Below, one piece after another: positions 38,409 to 46,813 of a stretch of DNA of 64,000 bases. Source of the DNA: Salipiger profundus (GTDB taxonomy: Bacteria; Pseudomonadota; Alphaproteobacteria; Rhodobacterales; Rhodobacteraceae); contig NZ_CP014796.1 of NCBI RefSeq assembly GCF_001969385.1, forward strand, positions 2,559,501 to 2,623,500. The letters run 5' to 3'. The notes under the pieces were generated by a model, which had not been told where the DNA came from, made no database searches, and was given only the letters and a program-made list of their open reading frames with translations. How positions within the stretch are numbered: position 1 is the first letter of the stretch; each line of letters begins with the position of its first letter. The position numbers and the translations under genes are program-made.

Positions 38409-38825
38409 ATGATCGACCACCTGTCGGAAACCGACCTGCCGCATGTGGCGGCACTGCTGCGGCCGGGCGGCCATGCACCGGACGCCGGCGCGTATGGGCT
38501 TGTCTACCGGGCCGAGGGGGTGCCGCGCGGCTGCCTTCTCTGGGTCATCGAGCGCCGGTCTCAGAGCAGCGCTCGGCGACTTGCAGTCCTGCGAGATGTC
38601 TCCGTCGCCGCTTCGTGGCGCCGGCGCGGCATCGGTCGCAGGCTGCTGGCGGCCTTCGAGCGGGACATCGCGGCGGCGGGCTGTGGCGGCTGGTGCACCC
38701 CTGCGGGCGCGCCGACCCCGGCCATGCGGGCGCTGATGCGCCGGGCCGGGGCGGAAGAGGCCGAAGGGGCCTTGGTGAAGCGGTTCGAGTGGGCCGCTTG
38801 CGGGGTCAGATGCCGACCGCGCTGA
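38409..38825 (+). CDS. GNAT family N-acetyltransferase
   Basis: 138-residue single GNAT domain starting MIDHLSETDLPHVAALLRPG. Acetyl-CoA-binding motif A is VAASWRRRGIGRRLLAAFER (R-x-x-G-x-G), with the preceding strand LAVLRDVSV. The substrate is unknown. The last 20 bases overlap the end of the convergent fructosamine kinase-like gene. It sits directly behind the efp terminator. Confidence 0.8.
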   Translation: MIDHLSETDLPHVAALLRPGGHAPDAGAYGLVYRAEGVPRGCLLWVIERRSQSSARRLAVLRDVSVAASWRRRGIGRRLLAAFERDIAAAGCGGWCTPAGAPTPAMRALMRRAGAEEAEGALVKRFEWAACGVRCRPR

Positions 38826-39603
38826 TCAGCCGGGCGACCATGCCCTGGTAGGCGGTGCCGAAGAGCTTGAGATGCACCAGCGCCGGGAACAGCTGGTAGA
38901 TCGCGCGGCGCTCTGCGCGGCCCGGGCTTTCAGGCCCGTAGCCGGCCCAGAACTCGGCGGGCGGCGAGCCGAAGAGCTCGAGCATGGCCAGGTCGACCTC
39001 GGGGTCGCCATGATAGCAGGCCGGGTCGATCATCCACGCGCGCCCCTCTCCGAAGAGCGCGTTGCCGGTCCAGAGGTCGCCGTGCAGCAGCGCGGAGGGC
39101 GGACGGGCCGGCAGCCGCTCGGGCAGCGCGCGGGCGAGCGCCTCGAGCCTGCGGGCCATCGGCATCGGCAGGGCGGGCAGGAACGGCAGCAGACGCTGCC
39201 GGGCCCAGAACTCCGGCCAGTTCTCGGACACCGCGTTGCGGATCGGCAGTGCGCCGAAGCCGTAGTCCTCGGGCCAGCCGTAGGTGCGGCCGGTGCTGTT
39301 GTGCAGCTGCCGCAGCCCCGCGCCGAGCGCCTGCCAGCCGGCGGGCGAGGGGCGGGTTTCCTCGAGCCATTCGAGGCAGAGCAGGTCGCCCGACTGGTGC
39401 AGCACCTGCGGCACGGGCGCGCCGGTCGCGGCCATCGCCGCGAGCATCCGTGCCTCGGTGTCGACCTGCGCGCCGCGTTTGACAGCCATCTTGCGGCCAT
39501 CGGCAAGCGCGACCTTCATCACCTCGGAGATGTCGCCGCCCTGCAGCGGCTGGGTCGAGGCGATCTCGGCCTCGAAGACCTGGGACAGGGGTGCGACGTT
39601 CAT
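38806..39603 (-). CDS. fructosamine kinase family protein
   Basis: 265-residue aminoglycoside phosphotransferase-fold kinase. Start at MNVAPLSQVFEAEIASTQPL. Motifs: MAVKRGAQVDTEARMLAAMA (ATP Lys and Glu), LLCLEWLEE hinge, LLHGDLWTGNALF (catalytic HGDLW) and MIDPACYHGDPEVDLAMLEL (metal Asp). Bacterial FN3K relatives phosphorylate ribulosamines or erythrulosamines, repairing glycated protein. Its ATG overlaps the stop of ygfZ by four bases. Confidence 0.92.
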   Translation of the reverse strand: MNVAPLSQVFEAEIASTQPLQGGDISEVMKVALADGRKMAVKRGAQVDTEARMLAAMAATGAPVPQVLHQSGDLLCLEWLEETRPSPAGWQALGAGLRQLHNSTGRTYGWPEDYGFGALPIRNAVSENWPEFWARQRLLPFLPALPMPMARRLEALARALPERLPARPPSALLHGDLWTGNALFGEGRAWMIDPACYHGDPEVDLAMLELFGSPPAEFWAGYGPESPGRAERRAIYQLFPALVHLKLFGTAYQGMVARLISAVGI

Positions 39604-40334
39604 GGCGTGTACCGCACGGTCGCATCGGCCGCGCGCATCTCGTCGCCGGCGCGGTCGAAGCGCAGGTAGGCGATGCCGTGGCCGTCCGCCTGGGTGTAGA
39701 GCGTCCCGGCCTGTTTCTCGCCCGACAGGATGCCGGTGCCCACGGGGGCGTTTCCCTCGACCTCGACGGTCGCAAGGCCCTTCCGGAGTTCGGTCTTGTG
39801 CTTCATGCGCGCCGTCACCTCCTGGCCGACGTAGCATCCCTTGCGGAAGTCCACGCCGTTCAGCCGGCCGAACCCGGCTTCGAGGATGAAGGTGTCGGGC
39901 GTCAGCTCGATGCCGCTTTCGGGCACGCAGGCCGCCACCCGCAGCGCATCCCAGTCGGCCTCTTCGCCCGGCTGCCCGGCGTAGCCGCGCCAGCCCATGC
40001 GCGGGTCGCGCGGATCGGCAAAGGCACCTTCGGGCGGGCTGCCGGTGCCGCGGCTCACGGCGATGCCGGTCTCGTCGATGCTGACCTTCGAGCGCAGCTT
40101 GTAGAGTGTCAGCGCGCGCACGAGATCGTCGGCAAGATCGGCCGCGACATCGATCAGGATATCCTCGCCCGAGGGCACCAGAAAGAAATCGGCGCGATAC
40201 TTGCCCTGCGGCGTCAGCAGCGCCGTGTAAACCAGCCCGTCCTTGAGTTTCGTCACGTCGTTGGTGACGAGCCCCTGGAGGAAATGCTCTGCGTCGGGGC
40301 CGCTGACCCGCAGAATCCTGCGTTCCTTGCTCAT
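39600..40334 (-). CDS. ygfZ: YgfZ/CAF17-like folate-binding Fe-S assembly factor
   Basis: 244-residue GcvT-like protein with the diagnostic KGCYVGQEVTAR motif, in which the Cys is essential in E. coli YgfZ. The N-terminus is VSGPDAEHFLQGLVTNDVTK. YgfZ uses folate and supports 4Fe-4S enzymes such as MiaB. Length is at the short end for the family, as usual in alphaproteobacteria. Co-transcribed with the FN3K-like gene through an ATGA overlap. Confidence 0.92.
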   Translation of the reverse strand: MSKERRILRVSGPDAEHFLQGLVTNDVTKLKDGLVYTALLTPQGKYRADFFLVPSGEDILIDVAADLADDLVRALTLYKLRSKVSIDETGIAVSRGTGSPPEGAFADPRDPRMGWRGYAGQPGEEADWDALRVAACVPESGIELTPDTFILEAGFGRLNGVDFRKGCYVGQEVTARMKHKTELRKGLATVEVEGNAPVGTGILSGEKQAGTLYTQADGHGIAYLRFDRAGDEMRAADATVRYTP

Positions 40335-40399
40335 CGCTGTCTCCCGTCTGTTAAGCGGCTATGTAACGGCGATGCCGGCATCTTGCGAGGGGGCGGCGA

Positions 40400-42148
40400 T
40401 CAGCTTTCCGCGAACTGCATGGCGTGAAGCCGCGCATAGACGCCTTCCTTGGCAAGAAGGTCATCATGTGTGCCTTCCTCGACCACGCGGCCGTTCTCCA
40501 TGACGACGATCTTGTCGGCGTGGCGCACGGTCGAGAGGCGGTGCGCGATGACGAGCGTCGTGCGGCCTTCGGCGAGTCGGTCGAGCGCCGCCTGCACCAC
40601 GGCCTCGGACTGCACGTCGAGCGCCGAGGTGGCCTCGTCGAGTAGCAGGATGGGCGTGTCGCGCAGCAGGGCGCGGGCAATGGCGACGCGCTGGCGTTGA
40701 CCGCCCGACAGGGCAGAGCCGCGCGGACCGACGGGCGCGTCGAGCCCACCCGCGAGCCGGGGCACGAAATCGGCGACATGGGCCGCTTCCAGAACCTCCT
40801 GAAGGCGGTCTTCCGACACGTCCTCGCGGCCGAGCAGGATGTTCTCGCGCAGCGATTCGTCGAACAGCAGCGCCTCCTGGCTGACGACCGAGAACATCGC
40901 GCGCAGATCCTCGAGCCGCATCTCGGACACCGGAACGCCGCCGATCTCGACGCGTCCCTCAGCAGGGTCCACGAGGCGGGTGAGCACGTTGAAGACGGTC
41001 GACTTGCCGGCCCCGGAGGCGCCCACCAGCGCCGTCGTCTTGCCGGCCTCGGCCGTGAAGCTTGCGCCGCGCAGCACAGGGGCGTCGCCGTAGGCAAGCC
41101 GCACGTCATCGAGCACCACGCCCGGCACGCCCCTGGGAGCGGGCTGCGGGTTCGCGGGGTCGCGCAGGTCGGGCACCATTTCGAGCAGTTCCTTCAGTCG
41201 CTCGATCGAGGCGGCGGCGATCTGCCAGTTGCCGCTCACCGCGCCCAGCCGGCGCAGCGGCTCGAAGGCGAGCGCGATGGCGGTGAAGAAGGCCATGAAA
41301 TCGCCCACGGTCTTCTCGCCGGCGAGGATCTCGTTGCCGCCGTAGAACAGCACGCCCAGAAAGCCGATGCCGGACATGATGTCGATGAGGCCGGGGATCG
41401 AGGCCTGCCCCAGAGCCGAGCGGACCTCGGCGTCGATCCGCTTGTCGGTGAGCTTGCGGTAGCGCGCCGCCTGGTAGCTTTCGAGCCGGTTGAGCTTCAC
41501 CGGCACGATGCCGTGGAAGACCTCGTTCAGCCGGGTCGACAGCCGCGCGGCGATGTCGCGAGCGTTGCGGGCGTTGCCGCGGACGAAGCGCTGCAGCAGG
41601 ATCGACGGCAGCACCAGCAGCGGGGCCCCGATGAGCGCCACCAGCGTCCAGCGCCAGTCGATGTTGAGCGCCACCGCGAACAGCGAGACAAGCGCGATCA
41701 CGTCGCGCCCGGCGCCGGTGATGATGATGCGCCAGACCTTGCTGATCCCGTCGACGTCGCCCTCGACCCGTTGCATCAGGTAGCCCGGGCCGTAGTTCTG
41801 GTGAAAACTGCCGTCGAGCGTCATCAGGTGGCCGAGCAGGTCGTTGCGGATGTTGCCCGTGGTGAGCTGCGACACCTTGGTCAGCAGCACCTTCTGGGCG
41901 ATGCTCGCGGTTGCCCGGATCAGGAAGCTGCCGAAGATCACCAGCCCGACCCACCACAGCGCGTCCGAGTTGCCGCCGACGAAGACGCTGTCGAACATCG
42001 GCTTCATCATGTAGCTGAGCAGGCCGAACATCGAGCCTTCGATGGCCATGAAGACAAGCGCCACGGCCAGCAGCCAGCGGTAGCGCCAGAGGTAGTTCCA
42101 CCAGAGCCAGGCAAACAGCCCGCGCGGGTTTTCCGAAGGCTGGGTCAC
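40400..42148 (-). CDS. ABC exporter, fused permease-ATPase (MsbA-like)
   Basis: 582-residue half-transporter starting from GTG (TQPSENPRGLFAWLWWNYLW). Six TM helices in residues about 25-310 with intracellular coupling regions, then the nucleotide-binding domain: Walker A VGASGAGKST, Q-loop SVVSQEALLFDESLRENILL, signature ALSGGQRQRVAIARALL, Walker B PILLLDEATSALD and the H-loop VIAHRLSTV. Resembles lipid A/multidrug exporters of the MsbA/LmrA group. It overlaps the upstream phosphatase gene (GTGA). Confidence 0.9.
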   Translation of the reverse strand: MTQPSENPRGLFAWLWWNYLWRYRWLLAVALVFMAIEGSMFGLLSYMMKPMFDSVFVGGNSDALWWVGLVIFGSFLIRATASIAQKVLLTKVSQLTTGNIRNDLLGHLMTLDGSFHQNYGPGYLMQRVEGDVDGISKVWRIIITGAGRDVIALVSLFAVALNIDWRWTLVALIGAPLLVLPSILLQRFVRGNARNARDIAARLSTRLNEVFHGIVPVKLNRLESYQAARYRKLTDKRIDAEVRSALGQASIPGLIDIMSGIGFLGVLFYGGNEILAGEKTVGDFMAFFTAIALAFEPLRRLGAVSGNWQIAAASIERLKELLEMVPDLRDPANPQPAPRGVPGVVLDDVRLAYGDAPVLRGASFTAEAGKTTALVGASGAGKSTVFNVLTRLVDPAEGRVEIGGVPVSEMRLEDLRAMFSVVSQEALLFDESLRENILLGREDVSEDRLQEVLEAAHVADFVPRLAGGLDAPVGPRGSALSGGQRQRVAIARALLRDTPILLLDEATSALDVQSEAVVQAALDRLAEGRTTLVIAHRLSTVRHADKIVVMENGRVVEEGTHDDLLAKEGVYARLHAMQFAES

Positions 42149-42840
42149 GCCAGATCTTCCGGCGGGCGTTTCGCCTCGAAGCCCGCCTGCAGTTTCTTGG
42201 CATCGTATTCGGTGGCGATCCAGTCCTCGAAGGGAATGGCCGCACGCCGGTTGCGCGCCGCGTAGGTGTCGAGGATGTAGCCCTGGATGCCCGTCTTGGT
42301 GAACTCGAGGTGCACGTATTTCAGCCCGAGCTGCTTGCGGGCTTGCTCAACCGGGACGCCCTCGAACACCATCAGGTAGACGGCCGAGGCAAAGCCCGCG
42401 CGGTCGGCGCCGGACTTGCAGTGGAACATCATCGGCCTCTCGGCGTGGCGCATGGTGTCGATCAGGTGCAGGATGCGGGCCCGCTTCGGCGCCATCCGTG
42501 CCCAGAGCTTCGCGTGCTCGAGCGTGAGGCCGAGCTTCTCGCAACTCTCCTTTTCGAAGAGATAGTGCGAATACTTCTCTTCGCCGCGCAGGGTGATCAC
42601 CGTGCGGATGCCCATGCGCTTGTATTTCTCGAAACGCCGGTGCGTCGGGTGGTTCGAGCGCCACACGCCCGGTGCGATCTGCCAGAAGTTGGTCCAGACC
42701 GTGCGCAGCCAGGCGTGATCGAACAGGTTGTAATGCAGCTGCGCGAGCGCCCGCGCGCTCGGAGTCGAGATGTCCTTTCCGAAGGACCGGCGCAGCCGCC
42801 GCTCGGCATGTTCGATCTTTTCCCAGAGCTGCGTCAGCAT
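42145..42840 (-). CDS. dual-specificity/tyrosine phosphatase-like protein
   Basis: 231 residues starting MLTQLWEKIEHAERRLRRSF. The active-site signature C-x5-R is in MMFHCKSGADRAGFASAVYL, with the general acid region upstream (HAKLWARMAP). The N-terminal part (NFWQIAPGVWRSNHPTHRRF) resembles the bacterial DSP family found in lipid or polysaccharide clusters. Coupled to the MsbA-like exporter by overlap, which suggests an envelope role such as dephosphorylating a lipid intermediate. Confidence 0.85.
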   Translation of the reverse strand: MLTQLWEKIEHAERRLRRSFGKDISTPSARALAQLHYNLFDHAWLRTVWTNFWQIAPGVWRSNHPTHRRFEKYKRMGIRTVITLRGEEKYSHYLFEKESCEKLGLTLEHAKLWARMAPKRARILHLIDTMRHAERPMMFHCKSGADRAGFASAVYLMVFEGVPVEQARKQLGLKYVHLEFTKTGIQGYILDTYAARNRRAAIPFEDWIATEYDAKKLQAGFEAKRPPEDLA

Positions 42841-42983
42841 GATGTCGTCCCGATGGTCTCGCGGGCGGGCATAGTGGCCTTGGCCCGATGTGGCAAGCGG
42901 CGGGGCGCATTGACGCCGCCGCGGCCTCGGATAGGTTGGGCGCGATCCCGCCATTTCAAGGGATACTTTCACGGAGACCCCCG

Positions 42984-44180
42984 ATGTCGCTTGCCCACGG
43001 CCGCCCCTACCTGGCCATTCCCGGCCCGTCCGTCATGCCCGATGCGGTGCTGCGCGCGATGCACCGCGCCTCGCCGAACATCTACGAAGGCGCGCTCGTC
43101 GACATGGTGGCCGGGATCATCCCGGACCTCAAGCATGTCGCGCAGACCGAGGGGAACGCCGCGATCTACATCGCCAACGGTCACGGCGCCTGGGAGGCAT
43201 CGCTGTCGAACGTGGTCGCCGAGGGCGAGCAGGTGCTCGTCGCCGCCACCGGGCGTTTCGGCCACGGCTGGGCCGACATGGCGCAAGGCCTCGGGATCGA
43301 GACCGAGGTGATCGACTTCGGGCGCCAGACGCCGGTCGATCCGGCGCGCGTGGCCGAGGCACTGGCGGCGGACAAGGAGCACCGGCTCAAGGCGGTGCTG
43401 ATGTCGCATGTCGATACCGCGAGCTCGGTGCGCAACGACGTGGCAGCGGTGCGCCGCGTGCTCGACGAGACCGGCCATCCGGCACTGCTCATGGTCGATT
43501 GCATCGCGTCGCTGGCCTGCGACGTGTTCCGCATGGACGAATGGGGCGCCGACGTGATGGTCGCGGGCTCGCAGAAGGGGCTGATGGTGCCGCCGGGGCT
43601 GAGCTTCGTCTTCTTCAACGACCGCGCTGCCGCGCAGCGTGCCGCGATGAGGCGGGTCAGCCGCTACTGGGATTGGGTGCCGCGCGCCGATCCGGAGTTC
43701 TTCTACCAGTATTTCGGCGGCACCGCCCCGGCCCAGCATCTCTACGGGCTGCGCGCTGCGCTGGACCTGATCCGCGAAGAGGGGCTCGAGCAGATCTGGG
43801 CCCGCCACGAGACGCTCGCGCGGGCGATCTGGGCGGCGGCGGATGTCTGGGGCTCGGACGGGCCACTGTCGATGAACATCGCGGACCCGGCGAACCGCAG
43901 CCACGCGGTGACCGCCCTGCGGGTGGGGGCACCTTACGGGGCCGAGCTGCGCAAGTGGACGGACACCAAGGCAGGGCTGACGCTGGGGCTGGGCCTCGGC
44001 ATGTCCGAGCCCGACGACCCGAACGGCACCGGCTTCTTCCGCATCGGCCACATGGGCCACGTCAACGCCCACATGGTTCTGGGCGCACTCGGCGTGATCG
44101 AGGCAGGACTGCAGGGGGTCGGCGTGCCCTACGGGCGCGGGGGCGTCTCGGCGGCGGCGGAGGTCATCGGCGCCGCCTGA
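42984..44180 (+). CDS. class V PLP aminotransferase (alanine/serine-glyoxylate aminotransferase type)
   Basis: 398 residues starting MSLAHGRPYLAIPGPSVMPD, the typical AGXT opening. NGHGAWEASLSNVVAEGEQV, MSHVDTASSVRNDVAAVRRV and the PLP-Lys motif VAGSQKGLMVPPGLSFV are intact; YFGGTAPAQHLYGLRAALDL matches AGXT C-terminal regions. Serine-glyoxylate activity would feed the serine cycle or photorespiratory glyoxylate disposal, of interest given the cbb operon, but substrate choice cannot be proven by sequence. Confidence 0.9.
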   Translation: MSLAHGRPYLAIPGPSVMPDAVLRAMHRASPNIYEGALVDMVAGIIPDLKHVAQTEGNAAIYIANGHGAWEASLSNVVAEGEQVLVAATGRFGHGWADMAQGLGIETEVIDFGRQTPVDPARVAEALAADKEHRLKAVLMSHVDTASSVRNDVAAVRRVLDETGHPALLMVDCIASLACDVFRMDEWGADVMVAGSQKGLMVPPGLSFVFFNDRAAAQRAAMRRVSRYWDWVPRADPEFFYQYFGGTAPAQHLYGLRAALDLIREEGLEQIWARHETLARAIWAAADVWGSDGPLSMNIADPANRSHAVTALRVGAPYGAELRKWTDTKAGLTLGLGLGMSEPDDPNGTGFFRIGHMGHVNAHMVLGALGVIEAGLQGVGVPYGRGGVSAAAEVIGAA

Positions 44181-44195
44181 GCTGGGGACGCGGGA

Positions 44196-44384
44196 TCAGC
44201 CCTCGGGGTTGAGCCGTGCGTCGAGCATCGAGATCAGGTGATTCAGGATGACCCCGATGATCGCCACCGCGCCGAGGCCCCAGGAAATCCAGATCACGCC
44301 GAAGATCCACAGCATGTTGATGAAGATGAAAAACAGCGCGGAGGTCGTGTAGTCCGGCGCGGGCTGGTGTGTGCGATCGTCCAT
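44196..44384 (-). CDS. small two-helix membrane protein
   Basis: 62 residues, MDDRTHQPAPDYTTSALFFI onward, with two close hydrophobic helices (FIFINMLWIFGVIWISWGLG and AVAIIGVILNHLISML). No known domain. Codon use fits the region. It is convergent with the aminotransferase gene; the 110 bases between it and the next gene upstream hold no feature. Confidence 0.65.
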   Translation of the reverse strand: MDDRTHQPAPDYTTSALFFIFINMLWIFGVIWISWGLGAVAIIGVILNHLISMLDARLNPEG

Positions 44385-44497
44385 GCGGGGCGTCCTCGTA
44401 GATGTCGGAACGTCGGGAGGGCCGGGTGTGACCGGCGCTCCGTGACATTGGAGGACGAACCCTTTCGGAAAGGTAATGGTTCCGTGCGCGATGCGGC

Positions 44498-46006
44498 TCA
44501 GGCCACGGGCGCGGAGGCCTCGGCGAGGGCCTTGGGCAGTTCCTCGGCGAGGATGTCGAGATCGGGCCCGGTGCCGGCGCTCACCCGGATGCAGCGATCG
44601 AGCGGCGCGACCCCCGGCATCCGCACGAAGACTCCGCGCCGCGCCAGCCCCTCGAGCACGCGCTTCGCGAAGGCGCCGTCGTGCCCACAGTCGACCGCCA
44701 CGAAGTTGGTTGACGTCGGCACCGTGGCCAGCCCGTTCGCCGCCGCGATCGTGGCGATGCGCTCGTTGGCGACGGTGATCTTCTCGCGCAGCTCGCCCAG
44801 CCAGACCTCGTCCTGCAGCGCGGCGAGCGCGCCGTGCTGGGCCGAGCGGTTCATCGAGAAATGGTTGCGGACCTTGTCGAAAGCCGAGATCAGCGGCGCC
44901 GCCGCCACCGCGTAGCCCACGCGCGCGCCGGCCATGCCGTAGGCCTTCGAGAAGGTGCGGAAGCGGATCACCCGCGGATCCTCCGGGTCGATCCGGGGCG
45001 CGGTGCCCTCCGGAGCGAACTCGATATAGGCCTCGTCGAGCGCCAGCACGGTGCCGTCGGGCAGGTCCTCGAGCGCCGCCTCGATGGTCGCGCCATCGTG
45101 CCAAGTGCCCATCGGGTTGTCGGGGTTCGACAGGTAGACGATCTTGGCGTCGACCTCTGCCGCCTTGGCGAAGAGCGCGGCGATGTCCTCGTGGTCGTCG
45201 CGGTAGGGCACCTTGTGCAGCGTGCCGCCGTAGCCGTTCACGTGGTAGGCGAAGGTCGGATAGGCGCCCTCCGAGGTCACCACCGGGTCGCCCGGTGCCA
45301 CCAGCAGGCGCACGAGGTTGCCGAGGCAGCCGTCGATGCCCTCGCCGAAGACGATGTTCGCGGGCCGGCAGCCCATGCGCGTCGAGATCTCGGTCTTGAG
45401 ATCGAGATGGCTCGGGTCCGCGTATTTCCAGATCTCCGCGTCCGCCGCCTGCATGGCCGTCAGCGCCTTGGGCGAGGGGCCGTAGACGTTCTCGTTCGCG
45501 CCGAGCCGGGCGCGGAACGGATGGCCCTGCACGCGCTCGATTTCCTCGGGCCCGGTGAAGGGCACGGTGGCGGGCAGGCGGGCGATCAGGTCGGGGTAAC
45601 GTGGTCCGGTCATGGCGGGCGCTAATACGGCCTCGGATGGTCCCGGGTCAAGCCGCAGCGCAGCGGGCGCAGGGGCCTGGCGAAGAAATTTCCGCCGCGC
45701 GTCGCGGGCGATCTCGTAGCGCATCTGCAGGTCGGCGATGCGGGCCATGTGGCGGCGCTTGTCGGCCTCGATCGTCGCGGCCTGCCAGTCGGCCCGGGCC
45801 GCGTCTAGCCGGGCCTTCAGCGTGATCTCTTCGGGCAGGGCGCCGGCTTCGGCCATGATCCGGTAGCCCACGGCGTCGCTGGGATCGATCAGCGCGTCGC
45901 CCGGGCGCTCGGGCAGCAGGCGACCTTCGCCCGCGAGACCCGACAGGGTGCCCTCGGCCTCGGCCTTGCGAATCCGTGCCTCGGTGAGTCGGTGCCAGTT
46001 TGCCAT
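44498..46006 (-). CDS. DUF1992 domain fused to a histidinol-phosphate aminotransferase-like enzyme
   Basis: 502 residues in one frame. Residues 1-109 are a DUF1992 (DnaJC28-conserved) domain: MANWHRLTEARIRKAEAEGT, LSGLAGEGRLLP, AVGYRIMAEAGALPEEITLK and a C-terminal helix (RYEIARDARRKFLR). A Pro/Ala linker follows, then from MTGPRYPDLIARLPATVPFT (residue 132) a fold-type I aminotransferase with ARLGANENVYGPSP, YLSNPDNPMGTWHDG and the PLP-Lys motif FRTFSKAYGMAGARVGYAVA. An internal ATG at 45613 could start a separate 371-residue enzyme, but there is no stop and no clear ribosome site between the parts. HisC-like enzymes may act in His, Tyr or Phe synthesis. Confidence 0.8.
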   Translation of the reverse strand: MANWHRLTEARIRKAEAEGTLSGLAGEGRLLPERPGDALIDPSDAVGYRIMAEAGALPEEITLKARLDAARADWQAATIEADKRRHMARIADLQMRYEIARDARRKFLRQAPAPAALRLDPGPSEAVLAPAMTGPRYPDLIARLPATVPFTGPEEIERVQGHPFRARLGANENVYGPSPKALTAMQAADAEIWKYADPSHLDLKTEISTRMGCRPANIVFGEGIDGCLGNLVRLLVAPGDPVVTSEGAYPTFAYHVNGYGGTLHKVPYRDDHEDIAALFAKAAEVDAKIVYLSNPDNPMGTWHDGATIEAALEDLPDGTVLALDEAYIEFAPEGTAPRIDPEDPRVIRFRTFSKAYGMAGARVGYAVAAAPLISAFDKVRNHFSMNRSAQHGALAALQDEVWLGELREKITVANERIATIAAANGLATVPTSTNFVAVDCGHDGAFAKRVLEGLARRGVFVRMPGVAPLDRCIRVSAGTGPDLDILAEELPKALAEASAPVA

Positions 46007-46037
46007 GGCACGAGCGTACGCCCTGTGCGGCCCGCTG

Positions 46038-46670
46038 TCAGCGCACGAGAACCGGCGCTGTGCCGATGGTCGTGTCGTCCTCGAGCGCGCGCAGGACGTA
46101 GTCCGCGACGGCCCGTCGGCTGATGAGTCCCATGCGCCACTCTCCGGGCTCGACCAGAACGCGGTACTTCCCCAGCGCGTTGTCGTTGAGCAGCTCCGGC
46201 CGCACCAGCGTCCAGTCCAGCCCCGAGGCGCGGATCATCTCTTCCTGACGGTCCTTGTCGGCGTAGGGGCGACCCAGAAGCGCCTTCTGTGTCAGCCGCT
46301 CGACGGTCGACAGCGCCGAGGCCGAGTCGCCCGCGCCGATGCCGGTCACCGCGACCAGCCGGTGCACGCCCGCCTGCTTCATCGCCGGCAGCAGCGCCTC
46401 GGTCGCGCGCGAAAAAAGCGTAACCTGCTTCCACAGGATCGAGGCATCCTTGGGCACGCCGAGCGCCAGCACCACCGCGTCGACGCCGGCAAGCGCCTCG
46501 GCCAGGACGGCGGGGTCGGTGGCATCGCCGGGCACCGGCTCCAGTCCGTCGCGCAGTTCCATCTGCGCGGCGCTGCGGGCCAGTGCACGAACCTGATGGC
46601 CACGCTCCAGCGCGGCTTCCACGACGCGGGCGCCGATGCCCCGGCTTGCCCCGATCACGAGGAGTTTCAT
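46038..46670 (-). CDS. NAD(P)-binding atypical SDR/NmrA-like protein
   Basis: 210 residues starting MKLLVIGASRGIGARVVEAA, with the GxxGxxG motif. VRALARSAAQMEL, VPGDATDPAVLAEALAGVDA and VAVTGIGAGDS follow the atypical SDR5 (BLVRB/YwnB-like) pattern, in which the catalytic Tyr-Lys pair is often absent. It may reduce flavins or quinones or act as a redox sensor. An upstream in-frame extension exists but lacks similarity. Confidence 0.85.
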   Translation of the reverse strand: MKLLVIGASRGIGARVVEAALERGHQVRALARSAAQMELRDGLEPVPGDATDPAVLAEALAGVDAVVLALGVPKDASILWKQVTLFSRATEALLPAMKQAGVHRLVAVTGIGAGDSASALSTVERLTQKALLGRPYADKDRQEEMIRASGLDWTLVRPELLNDNALGKYRVLVEPGEWRMGLISRRAVADYVLRALEDDTTIGTAPVLVR

Positions 46671-46813
46671 GCGCAGTCCTCCGTATGTGCTGGCAGGGCA
46701 ACGCCCATCAGCTTGACCCCGTTCCGGCAAAAGGCCAGTTTCGCGGCGAGTTGGCCGGTGGCCTCCGATGACCGGAGGATACGTGCCGCATACACAAAGG
46801 CAATGACTGGATC

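Noticed and set aside
40697..42265. 522-codon plus-strand frame opposite the ABC exporter
   Set aside because: Shadow frame; the exporter has intact Walker, signature and H-loop motifs on the minus strand.
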